Source: JBBQSN01 sp038213835 (GTDB lineage: Bacteria; Actinomycetota; Actinomycetes; Actinomycetales; CAWJMD01). From it: a stretch of DNA of 7,664 nucleotides. The position numbers were made by a program, and so were the translations under genes. How positions within the stretch are numbered: position 1 is the stretch's first letter; each line of letters begins with the position of its first letter. This document shows, one piece after another, positions 1 through 5,611 of the stretch. The stretch lies in the NCBI GenBank assembly GCA_038213835.1, contig JBBQSN010000159.1:1-7664 (forward strand), in the 5' to 3' direction. The notes under the pieces are model-generated. The model did no database searches. It was given only the letters and a program-made list of their open reading frames with translations, and was not told the origin of the DNA.

Positions 1-351
1 GGCCTGTTCGCCCCGCGACCCGCCGACCCGGACTGCCGGCACCCGCTGGGCGCGCAGCTCGTCTACGTGCTCGGGGTTCTGAGGCATCCCGCCCTCGACC
101 GCCGCCACGACCAGGTGCGCTGCGGGGGGGGCGGCGACTCCCGTGAGCATCGTGGGCACGAACCGCTCGTGGCCCGGCACGTCGACGAACGCGACCCGCT
201 CGCCGTCCAGGTCGGCGTGGGCGTGACCGAGGTCGATCGTCAGGCCCCGGCGCCGCTCCTCGGGCAGTCGGTCCGGGTCGGTGCCGGTCAGGGCCCGCAC
301 CAGGGTCGACTTACCGTGGTCCACGTGGCCCGCCGTCGCCACGACGTGCAT
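1..351 (-). CDS. selB: SelB, selenocysteine-specific elongation factor (N-terminal 117 residues; continues off the window)
   Basis: SelB is the cytoplasmic GTPase that carries Sec-tRNA(Sec) to ribosomes paused at a UGA with a SECIS hairpin. The visible part is the start of the G domain. It shows the P-loop GHVDHGKST at residues 8-16, the switch I region RRRGLTIDLG at about 33-42, and the G3 motif DVPGHE at about 57-62, all characteristic of SelB. The start is ATG at 351, sharing one base with the selA stop (TGATG), so the two genes are translationally coupled. One oddity: aligned from memory to E. coli SelB with no gaps after the MxQ..EH motif, the guanine-recognition motif TKAD is replaced by SRGE (residues about 112-115). 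The frame is open to the window edge. The C-terminal winged-helix domains that bind SECIS lie outside, so completeness cannot be judged. Confidence 0.93.
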   Translation of the reverse strand, partial: MHVVATAGHVDHGKSTLVRALTGTDPDRLPEERRRGLTIDLGHAHADLDGERVAFVDVPGHERFVPTMLTGVAAPPAAHLVVAAVEGGMPQNPEHVDELRAQRVPAVRVGGSRGEQA

Positions 352-1667
352 CAGCGGCGTGCCCTCCCGGCGGCCAGGACCGCCTCCAGGAGCCGACCGT
401 CCTCGCTCGCCGGGACGGTGCGCAGGTCCAGCAGCAGCCGGCCGCCGTCGACGTGCCCGACCACCGCGGGGTCGCCGGTGCGCAGCGGGCGGGCGAGGTC
501 CCCCGGGACGCTGACGGCCGCGCTCGCCAGCACGAGCCCGGGGGCGCAGCCGCCCCCGACGGCGGCCCGCGACGGCGTCGCGACGGCGTCGACCCCCGCG
601 TGGGCGAGGTCGCGGGCCAGTGCCTCGGCCCGCGCCGTCAGCTCCTGCACGGGCCGGTCCAGCGCGACCAGGACGGGCGGGCGCGGCTCGCGCAGGGTGG
701 CGGCCAGCGCGGCCAGGGTCAGCTTGTCGACCCGCAGCGCCCGGGCCAGCGGGTGCCGCCGCAGCCGCTCGACCAGGTCCGCCTCCCCGAGCAGGAGACC
801 GGCCTGCGGGCCGCCGAGGATCTTGTCCCCGCTGCACGTGACGAGGCAGGCCCCAGCTCGCAGGGCGCTCGCTGCGTCCGGCTCGTCCGGCAGGGACGGG
901 TGCGGGGCGAGCAGGCCGGAGCCGATGTCGGCCACGACCGGCGCGCCCAGGCCCGCCAGCTCGCGCACCTCCACGCTGCCCGTGAAGCCCCGCACCACGA
1001 AGTTGGACGGGTGCACCTTCAGCACCATGCCGGTGCGCGGCCCGAGCGCGGCGCGGTAGTCGTCGAGCACGGTCCGGTTCGTCGTCCCGACCTCGCGCAG
1101 CCGCGCACCGGTGGACGCCACCAGGTCGTGCAACCGGAAGCCGTCGCCGATCTCGACCATCTCGCCGCGCGAGACCACGACCTCGCGCGGGCCGTCGGCG
1201 TCCCCGGCGGCCAGCACCGTCGCCGCCAGCACGAGCGCGGCCGCGCCGTTGTTGACCACGTGCACGTCCGGGGCGTCCGGCACGGCGTCGCGCAGCGCGG
1301 TCAGCACGTCGCGCCCACGTCGGGCCCGCCGGCCGGTGCCGAGGTCCATCTCGACGTCGGTGCTGCCGGCGGCCGCCACGACCGCGCGCACGGCGCCGTC
1401 GGTGAGGGCGGCGCGTCCGAGGTTGGTGTGCAGCAGCACGCCGGTGGCGTTGACGACGGGGACGGAGCCGGCGACCGGGCGCGAGACCTCGGCGACGACG
1501 CGCGCGACGACGGCACCGGGTGCCAGCGAGCCCTCGCGCACCTCCTGCAATGCCCGGCGCACAGCCCCCTTGAGCTGGGCGCGGGCCAGGTCGCCGCCGG
1601 CCGCGAGGACGTCCGGGTGGGCCAGGACGTCGTCGGTGCGGGGCACGGCGCGGCGGGTGTCGGGCAC
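351..1667 (-). CDS. selA: SelA, L-seryl-tRNA(Sec) selenium transferase
   Basis: SelA is a PLP enzyme that converts Ser-tRNA(Sec) to Sec-tRNA(Sec) using selenophosphate made by SelD. The 438-residue length is normal for the bacterial family. Recognisable segments are NATGVLLHTNLGRA (about 73-86), VNNGAAALVLAA (about 138-149), SRGEMVEIGDGFR (about 166-178), EVGTTNRT (about 192-199) and the PLP-lysine motif SGDKILGGPQAGLL, with the Schiff-base lysine at about 282. The start is GTG at 1667. An in-frame TAG lies only four codons upstream, which limits the choice, and no clear Shine-Dalgarno sequence precedes it. A second GTG at codon 8 is a less likely start. The gene begins 50 bases after the 3' end of selC and overlaps selB by one base, so selC-selA-selB are probably one transcription unit, with the tRNA cut from the leader. 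Confidence 0.97.
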   Translation of the reverse strand: MPDTRRAVPRTDDVLAHPDVLAAGGDLARAQLKGAVRRALQEVREGSLAPGAVVARVVAEVSRPVAGSVPVVNATGVLLHTNLGRAALTDGAVRAVVAAAGSTDVEMDLGTGRRARRGRDVLTALRDAVPDAPDVHVVNNGAAALVLAATVLAAGDADGPREVVVSRGEMVEIGDGFRLHDLVASTGARLREVGTTNRTVLDDYRAALGPRTGMVLKVHPSNFVVRGFTGSVEVRELAGLGAPVVADIGSGLLAPHPSLPDEPDAASALRAGACLVTCSGDKILGGPQAGLLLGEADLVERLRRHPLARALRVDKLTLAALAATLREPRPPVLVALDRPVQELTARAEALARDLAHAGVDAVATPSRAAVGGGCAPGLVLASAAVSVPGDLARPLRTGDPAVVGHVDGGRLLLDLRTVPASEDGRLLEAVLAAGRARR

Positions 1668-1683
1668 GCGATCACGCTAGTGC

Positions 1684-1726
1684 GAGGCGGAGGCGGCGAG
1701 GGAGGCGGTGGCGGAGGCGGAGGCGG
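1684..1726 (-). repeat. Degenerate GCCTCC hexamer repeat at the selC 3' end
   Basis: On the minus strand the 3' acceptor strand of the tRNA is followed by further copies of its own sequence. CGCCTCC occurs exactly at 1725-1719 (the acceptor itself), 1719-1713, 1707-1701 and 1695-1689, with a partial copy at 1689-1683. The plus strand is correspondingly a run of GGAGGC units. It fills most of the 50-base gap between selC and selA. It looks like slippage expansion of the tRNA 3' end. Each copy could pair with the 5' GGAGGCG of the tRNA, and the G-rich strand could form unusual structures. Function unknown. Confidence 0.75.
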
Positions 1727-1810
1727 ACGGGAATCGAACCCGCCAGGCCGGGGATCCCGGCCTCGTCGGTGTTGAAGACCGCGGGGGCCACCAGGCACCC
1801 TGACGCCTCC
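1718..1810 (-). tRNA. selC: tRNA-Sec (anticodon TCA)
   Basis: This is the tRNA that inserts selenocysteine at UGA. The 93-base molecule (CCA not encoded; the genome continues GCCT) starts GGAGGCGT at 1810 and ends CCGCCTCC plus discriminator G at 1718. The 7-base anticodon loop CTTCAAC (1777-1771) carries TCA at 1775-1773. The long variable arm at 1763-1745 forms a 7-8 bp GC-rich stem. The T arm is 5 bp with loop TTCGATT (1738-1732), preceded as in E. coli by a G-U first pair. The D arm is long with a 4-base TGGT loop. The extended acceptor, long D stem and long variable arm are the hallmarks of bacterial tRNA-Sec. Imperfections are U8 opposite C (1803/1726), a U-C mismatch in the D stem (1797/1786) and a G-A pair at the base of the anticodon stem (1782/1766). 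It lies directly upstream of selA. Confidence 0.95.
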
Positions 1811-1853
1811 ACGAAGAAGGGTAGTCGGAGGTCGGTCTGCCTACGATGACGCG
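1811..1853. promoter_or_regulatory. Divergent selC / selD promoter region
   Basis: Only 43 bases separate the 5' end of selC (minus) from the selD start (plus), so both promoters must be packed here or overlap the genes. On the minus strand TACCCT at 1823-1818 fits a -10 element placed to start transcription at or next to tRNA base 1. On the plus strand TACGAT at 1842-1847 fits a -10 element whose start point would fall at the selD ATG, giving a leaderless mRNA. This agrees with the lack of a Shine-Dalgarno sequence at proper spacing. No convincing -35 hexamers are visible, so this rests on spacing and the TANNNT pattern alone. Confidence 0.35.
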
Positions 1854-2876
1854 ATGGACACCACGAAGGACTCCAGGGTCGGCACGGCACCGGTGCGGCT
1901 CACCCAGCACGCCCGCGGCGGCGGCTGCGCCTGCAAGCTCCCACCGGGAGAGCTGGAGGCCCTGGTCGCCGGGCTGGTGCCGGGCCGGGGCGAGGGGTAC
2001 GGCGGCGAGCTGGTCGTCGGGCTGGAATCGGGCGACGACGGTGCCGTGGTGCGGCTGGACGGCGACCGCGCCGTGATCTCGACCGTCGACTTCTTCGGGC
2101 CCGTCGTCGACGACGCCTACGACTGGGGCCGGATCGCCGCCGCGAACGCCCTGTCGGACGTCTACGCGATGGGCGGTGAGCCCCTGCTGGCGGTGAACCT
2201 GCTGTGCTGGCCGCGCGGGGTGCTGCCGAGCGAGCTGGCCCGCGAGGTGCTGCGCGGCGGGCACGACATCGCGACCGAGGCGGCCTGCCACCTGGCGGGC
2301 GGCCACAGCATCGACGATCCCGAGCCGAAGTACGGCCTGGCCGTCACCGGCATCGCCGACCCCCAGCTGCTGCTGCGCAACGACGCCGCGGTGGCCGGCC
2401 TCCCGCTCTCGCTCACCAAACCGCTCGGGGTGGGGGTGCTCAACACCCGGCACAAGGCCACGGGCGAGCAGTTCCCGCAGGCCGTCGAGTCGATGACCCG
2501 GCTGAACCGGGACGCCTCCCGGGCAGCGCTGGCCGCCGGTGTGCGGTCGGCCACGGACGTCACGGGTTTCGGCCTGCTGGGGCACCTGCTCAAGCTGGTG
2601 CGGGCCAGCGGCGTCAGCGCGGTCGTCGACGCCGCGGCCGTCCCGTACCTCGACGGCGCCCGGTCGGCCCTGGCCGCCGGCCACGTCAGCGGCGGCACCC
2701 GGCGCAACCTCGACTGGGTCCGCCCGCACCTCGAGTCGGGGGTGGACGAGGACGAGCTGCTGCTGCTCGCGGACGCCCAGACGTCCGGGGGGCTGCTCGT
2801 GGTCGGTGAGGTCCCCGGCGCACCGGTGGTGGGAGAGGTCGTCGGGCGGGGCGAGCACCTGCTGACGGTGCGTTGA
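1854..2876 (+). CDS. selD: SelD, selenide water dikinase (selenophosphate synthetase)
   Basis: SelD makes selenophosphate, the selenium donor for SelA, from selenide and ATP in the cytoplasm. The 340-residue product has the family signature near its N terminus: VRLTQ at 14-18, then GGGCACKLPP with the catalytic Cys25 and Lys28 (equivalent to Cys17 and Lys20 of E. coli). Metal and ATP-binding acidic residues are present at D61/D62, D79 in the STVDFF segment, D102 in ALSDVYAMGG and D235 in ATDVTGFGLLGHL. The glycine-rich AGGHSIDDPEPKYG segment is at about 148-161. The catalytic residue is a normal Cys, not Sec, so SelD does not need its own product. The ATG at 1854 is the first in-frame start that keeps the conserved N terminus. 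There is no Shine-Dalgarno sequence, and leaderless translation is plausible. It is divergent from selC-selA-selB and convergent with the minus-strand operon, ending 9 bases from its last gene. Confidence 0.97.
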   Translation: MDTTKDSRVGTAPVRLTQHARGGGCACKLPPGELEALVAGLVPGRGEGYGGELVVGLESGDDGAVVRLDGDRAVISTVDFFGPVVDDAYDWGRIAAANALSDVYAMGGEPLLAVNLLCWPRGVLPSELAREVLRGGHDIATEAACHLAGGHSIDDPEPKYGLAVTGIADPQLLLRNDAAVAGLPLSLTKPLGVGVLNTRHKATGEQFPQAVESMTRLNRDASRAALAAGVRSATDVTGFGLLGHLLKLVRASGVSAVVDAAAVPYLDGARSALAAGHVSGGTRRNLDWVRPHLESGVDEDELLLLADAQTSGGLLVVGEVPGAPVVGEVVGRGEHLLTVR

Positions 2877-2888
2877 CCGCTCAGGTCA
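2874..2888. terminator. Small stop-to-stop hairpin between convergent genes
   Basis: TGACC (2874-2878) and GGTCA (2884-2888) form a 5 bp stem around GCTCA. The stem contains the selD stop codon on one strand and the stop of the 166-residue gene on the other. There is no T tract and the stem is short, so it is at best a weak bidirectional termination element. It is noted because it is the only structure in the 9-base gap. Confidence 0.15.
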
Positions 2889-3386
2889 GGGCTGGACCTC
2901 GAGCGTGCCGAGCAGCGAGTTCACCTGCGGCACCAGGGTGTGGCGCCGGGTGTGCGACCCGAGCACGACGTACAGGCAGAACGCCCGACCCTGCTCGGAG
3001 AAGAAGCGCTGGCACCCGCTCTGCCCCACCAGGGTGCGCTGCAGCGCCGAGGCGTCGAAGTCGGTGAGGGCGAGGTCGCGCGGCGTGCCCGTGCGCGCGA
3101 ACAGGGCCGTGCGGCTGGCGTCCGGGTGGAACTCGACCAGGCTGACGAACAGGTCCGTGGCCGTCATGGCGTCGACGGCGCCGCTGCCGTAGTCACCGCG
3201 GTCGGGCGGCAGCGGGAAGCTGGCGGCGTGCACCACCGGGTGCGTCGTGGCCCCCGGCGCGACCGAGGACAACCGCTCCGCGCTCGCGGTGCGCGCGGAC
3301 GCCGCGGCCATCTCGGTGCGGTGGAACGCCGAGGCCTGCCACCCCGGGGGCAGCTCGACGGAGATGCCCGACTGCTCGAACCTCAT
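2886..3386 (-). CDS. Conserved-looking small protein of unknown function, last gene of the Mau-like operon
   Basis: This 166-residue protein has no signal peptide or membrane segment and is probably cytoplasmic. It starts MRFEQSGISVELPPGW, followed by a segment containing HPVVHAASFPLP (about 49-60) and DRGDYGSGAVDAM (about 62-74). Near the end comes GQSGCQRFFSEQGRAFCLYV, with its two Cys at about 125 and 137. The compact start and high content of specific motifs look like a real conserved actinobacterial family, but I do not recognise a function. The frame stays open upstream to 3497, but that part is low-quality sequence overlapping the preceding gene. The ATG at 3386 is preferred, with a GGTGGAG-like ribosome site about 7 bases upstream. 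It lies 34 bases after the membrane selenoprotein gene, on the same strand, so it is probably its operon partner. Confidence 0.8.
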   Translation of the reverse strand: MRFEQSGISVELPPGWQASAFHRTEMAAASARTASAERLSSVAPGATTHPVVHAASFPLPPDRGDYGSGAVDAMTATDLFVSLVEFHPDASRTALFARTGTPRDLALTDFDASALQRTLVGQSGCQRFFSEQGRAFCLYVVLGSHTRRHTLVPQVNSLLGTLEVQP

Positions 3387-3420
3387 GACCGCTCCACCCT
3401 GGCCACCCTCGCATCCGTCC

Positions 3421-4128
3421 TCATGCGCCGTTGCTCCTTCCGACCACGTCGACCACGACGAGCGCCACCAGTGTGGCAGCCGTGGTGGCGAGCACACCGA
3501 GGTCGAGCCACCGGCCGCGCCGCTCCCACGCAGCGGAGGCCCGGTGCAGGCGTTGCAGCGCAGCGGCGTTCGTGACCCCCCTCGTGGCCAGGAGCGGCAG
3601 GGCGCGGACCACGCCGAAGACCAGGCCCACGAGGCCGCCGAGGACGGGGGAGCCGGTCAGGGCACCGGCGAGCAGCATCAACCAGATGCCGGCCGTGGGC
3701 ACCTGGGTCATCACACCCATGCCGAGCTGCAGCCCGAAGCCACCTCCGTACACCCATTCCCGGTAGTACTCGAGCCAGTCCTCGTTGACCTGGCGGCGCG
3801 GACCCGGCACCCGGCGCCCGCTCAGCCGGACGTCGACCACGACGGCGAGCACGGCGGCGGCCGTCAGGACCAGCAGGACGGCGGGACCGGTGCCGAGCAC
3901 GGGGCGCAGCAACCACCCGACGGTGCCGGCCAGACCTCCGACGAGCAGGCCCCCGATGGCAGAGCCGACCACGTACGCCGGGGCGCTCACCCCCCAGCGA
4001 CGACCGCGTCCCCGCTCACCGAGCGGGGTGATGCTCGCGAGCATCGACTCGCCTCAAGGAGACCAGCTGCTGCGGACAGCAGCCGGCACGGCCAGGACGA
4101 GCCCCACCACGAGCGCGAGCAGGGACAT
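3421..4128 (-). CDS. Candidate selenoprotein: CcdA/DsbD-like polytopic membrane protein with in-frame UGA as Sec25
   Basis: Read from the ATG at 4128, with TGA at 4056-4054 as selenocysteine, this is a 235-residue protein. Residues 1-18 (MSLLALVVGLVLAVPAAV) are a membrane segment, followed by SSWSP-Sec25-GES-MLASITPLGERGRG. Further hydrophobic stretches lie at about 49-75, 81-100, 129-158, 159-181 and 209-228, so about six membrane passes. The Ser-Pro-(Cys) motif after the first membrane segment and the Gly/Pro-rich helices resemble CcdA/DsbD electron-transfer proteins. I infer the family; I cannot verify it. The protein contains no Cys, so Sec25 would be its only thiol-like redox group. The ATG overlaps the MauD-like stop by one base (TGATG). 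Taken conventionally, only 4044-3421 (207 residues) would be called, losing the first membrane segment and the motif. The main alternative is a real stop followed by re-initiation at ATG 4044, which has GAGG seven bases upstream. Confidence 0.8.
4010..4048 (-). promoter_or_regulatory. Candidate bacterial SECIS: two hairpins just downstream of the UGA
   Basis: In the mRNA, immediately after the UGA, two hairpins follow within the coding sequence. The first is the perfect palindrome GATGCTCGCGAGCATC (4045-4030), extendable by a U-A and a G-C pair around a bulged C; its loop begins 14 bases after the UGA. The second is an 8 bp GC stem, CCCCGCUC/GAGCGGGG (4028-4010), with apical loop GGU starting 33 bases after the UGA. 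Bacterial SECIS elements are hairpins within the reading frame with G in the first loop positions, at roughly 16-37 bases from the UGA. The second fits, and its loop carries the G-U seen in the fdhF element. Which hairpin binds SelB is unresolved. Confidence 0.6.
4054..4056 (-). other. In-frame TGA read as selenocysteine (recoding site)
   Basis: Codon 25 of the membrane protein gene is TGA in the context Ser-Ser-Trp-Ser-Pro-TGA-Gly-Glu-Ser. The frame is open for 24 codons before it and 210 sense codons after it. The codons before it keep a mostly G/C third position and encode a membrane helix. The Ser-Pro-x-Gly setting matches where redox-active Cys sits in CcdA/DsbD-type proteins. Confidence 0.8.
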
Positions 4129-4883
4129 CAGTGGTCCCGCTGACCGAACGCGTCCGGGTCGGGGACCAGGCTCGGGTCGCCGGGCAGGATGCCGGCGGCG
4201 GCGAGCTCGCGGTCGATCCGGGCCTCGCGGTCGGCGGCGTTCATCGGCCTGCGCTGCGCGGCCGGGCCCGCGGTATCGGCACGCGCCTGTCCCATCAGGT
4301 CCACCAGCTGCTTCCAGCTGCTCGCGGCACCCTCCCCGACCACGGCTGACTGCTGGCCGTCGACCAGGATGAAGTAGGGCGCCATCGGCACCTCGTAGTC
4401 GTTCCAGGCCTGCGTGGACATCAGCACCGTGACGCCGGGCGGGGCGAGCTCGGCCACGGTCGAGACGCTCTCCTGCTCCTCGCCCTTGGTGACCACGACC
4501 AGCCGGATGTCGGACGGGAGGCGGTCCTCCGCGGCGAAGGCGCGCCAGAACTCCAGGCAGGTCAGGCACCCGCTGGACAGGAACGCGATCAGGGTCGACG
4601 CCGGCGAGCCGATCACGCCCACGGCCGACGTCTCGCCCCAGGGCGAGACCCCCTGCAGGTCGTGCGCCGGGGTGTCGCTCTCACGTGGGAGGGCCACGCC
4701 CGGGCGGACGCCGAACTCCAGCGGCTGCGGGCCGTCGGCGTGCGCGTGGCTGCCGCCGTGCTCGCCGGCGGGATCGATCTCGTGCAGTCGGCGCAGCACC
4801 TCGGCGTGGCTGCGCAGCAGCGCCACGACCAGGTAGCCGAGCAGGGCGACGACGACGGCCAGGGCCAGCACGAGTGCGGTCAT
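4128..4883 (-). CDS. MauD/TlpA-like membrane-anchored thioredoxin-fold protein
   Basis: This 251-residue protein has an N-terminal membrane anchor (residues 3-23) and a linker rich in His and charged residues. A thioredoxin-like domain from about 60 to 200 faces outside. The redox motif is FLSSGCLTCLEFW, with CxxC at Cys106 and Cys109, and the cis-proline region is VPMAPYFILVDG with Pro at about 169. The layout matches MauD, which in the methylamine dehydrogenase operon is needed for disulfide formation and stability of the light chain. Its place directly after the Cys-rich light-chain homologue supports that role here. The tail after about residue 205 is polar and Asp/Arg-rich, with no domain I recognise. 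ATG 4883 has GGGAG about 7 bases upstream. It begins 28 bases after the previous stop and overlaps the selenoprotein start by one base, so expression of the two is coupled. Confidence 0.88.
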   Translation of the reverse strand: MTALVLALAVVVALLGYLVVALLRSHAEVLRRLHEIDPAGEHGGSHAHADGPQPLEFGVRPGVALPRESDTPAHDLQGVSPWGETSAVGVIGSPASTLIAFLSSGCLTCLEFWRAFAAEDRLPSDIRLVVVTKGEEQESVSTVAELAPPGVTVLMSTQAWNDYEVPMAPYFILVDGQQSAVVGEGAASSWKQLVDLMGQARADTAGPAAQRRPMNAADREARIDRELAAAGILPGDPSLVPDPDAFGQRDH

Positions 4884-4911
4884 CAGGACTCCCAGGAGGG
4901 GACGGGGACGC

Positions 4912-5553
4912 TCAGGCGCACGGCTCGCCCAGACACGGAGCGTTGTGCGTGACGGTGCGGTTGTCGGTGGCGCTGGAGGAGCCGCACGAGTCGTACAGCT
5001 GGTACGGCGGCGTGCAGGTGACCATCCGGCAGGCGACCGGCCCGGAGCAGGAGATCTCCTGGTGGCACTGGCCGTAGCGGAAGTTGTTGCAGCAGGTCTT
5101 GCGCTGGTCGCAGGTGCCGGCGTCCGCGCAGCGGCACCGGCAGCTGACGCAGCTGCTGGCGCAGAAGTGGCCCGGCCCGCAGCCGCAACCGGTGCAGCGG
5201 CCGTGGCAGTCGATGATGTAGCGCGGCCGGCGCTGGCTGCCCGAGCAGCAGTACGCCGAGCCGTCGGCCTTCCACCAGCCGCCGGCGAAGGTGCCGGGAG
5301 GGCAGCGGTTGACGCCGTTGTTCACGGTGCAGCAGAACGAGGTCCAGCCGCTCGAGCAGCTGGCGCCCTCGCCGCAGACGGCCGCGTAGGCGGACTGGGG
5401 GCGCAGTGCGTACCCGAGGGGGACGGTGGCCAGCGCGGTGGCCACCAGGGCCGAGCGGGTCAGCACCCCGCGGCGGTCGGTACGCCGCTCGAGCAGCCCG
5501 GAGAGCCTCTCCAGACCGGTGCGGCGGCGGACGCCGGGTTCCTGGACGCTCAC
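4912..5553 (-). CDS. Tat-exported, Cys-rich homologue of methylamine dehydrogenase light chain (MauA-like), lacking one TTQ tryptophan
   Basis: The 213-residue precursor has a Tat leader: DRRGVLTRSA at 26-35, hydrophobic 34-50, probable cleavage after AYA at 57. The leader and early part resemble MauA of Paracoccus, including the segment before the twin Arg. The mature part shares CPPGT (84-88) followed by Trp93/Trp94 near the Trp57 position, IIDC with Asp115 at the Asp76 position, and a CxC (123/125) at the Cys86/88 position. Where MauA has Trp108 in IIWC, this protein has Ser168 in EISC, so the normal TTQ cofactor cannot form. It has 26 Cys after the leader, against 12 in MauA, nine of them within residues 116-142, plus a C-terminal extension. 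The start is GTG at 5553 with GAGGA 7 bases upstream. The role is unknown. The neighbours suggest that its many disulfides need dedicated folding helpers. Confidence 0.85.
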   Translation of the reverse strand: MSVQEPGVRRRTGLERLSGLLERRTDRRGVLTRSALVATALATVPLGYALRPQSAYAAVCGEGASCSSGWTSFCCTVNNGVNRCPPGTFAGGWWKADGSAYCCSGSQRRPRYIIDCHGRCTGCGCGPGHFCASSCVSCRCRCADAGTCDQRKTCCNNFRYGQCHQEISCSGPVACRMVTCTPPYQLYDSCGSSSATDNRTVTHNAPCLGEPCA

Positions 5554-5611
5554 GGCTCGTTCCTCGCCGTGGCGTGCGCGCGGTGCCGCCCGGATCGCTC
5601 GCGCCGCCGGC

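Noticed and set aside
1684..1726. CRISPR-like or mobile-element repeat.
   Set aside because: The units are 6-7 bases, contiguous and derived from the tRNA 3' end. There are no spacers, inverted ends or transposase.
453..1775. A 440-residue open frame on the plus strand opposite selA.
   Set aside because: It is antisense to a clear selA, composed of Gly/Arg/Ala runs with no motifs. Long shadow frames are expected at this GC content.
3387..3497. N-terminal extension of the 166-residue protein up to an ATG at 3497.
   Set aside because: The extension overlaps the end of the membrane protein in another frame and has no recognisable character. ATG 3386 begins a motif-rich start.
4054..4128. A separate 24-residue hydrophobic leader peptide ending at the TGA.
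   Set aside because: It is a possible alternative, but the exact frame continuity with the membrane protein, the SP-x-G context, the hairpins and the neighbouring sel genes make a Sec codon the better reading.
4912..4914. TGA of the Cys-rich protein as another Sec codon.
   Set aside because: Reading on gives Pro/Arg/Ser-rich sequence overlapping the MauD-like gene in another frame. The MauD-like ATG with its own ribosome site follows, so this is a normal stop.
4912..5553. A functional methylamine dehydrogenase light chain with TTQ.
   Set aside because: Ser168 replaces the second TTQ Trp in my alignment, the Cys count is double the norm, and no heavy chain or MauG is in the window.
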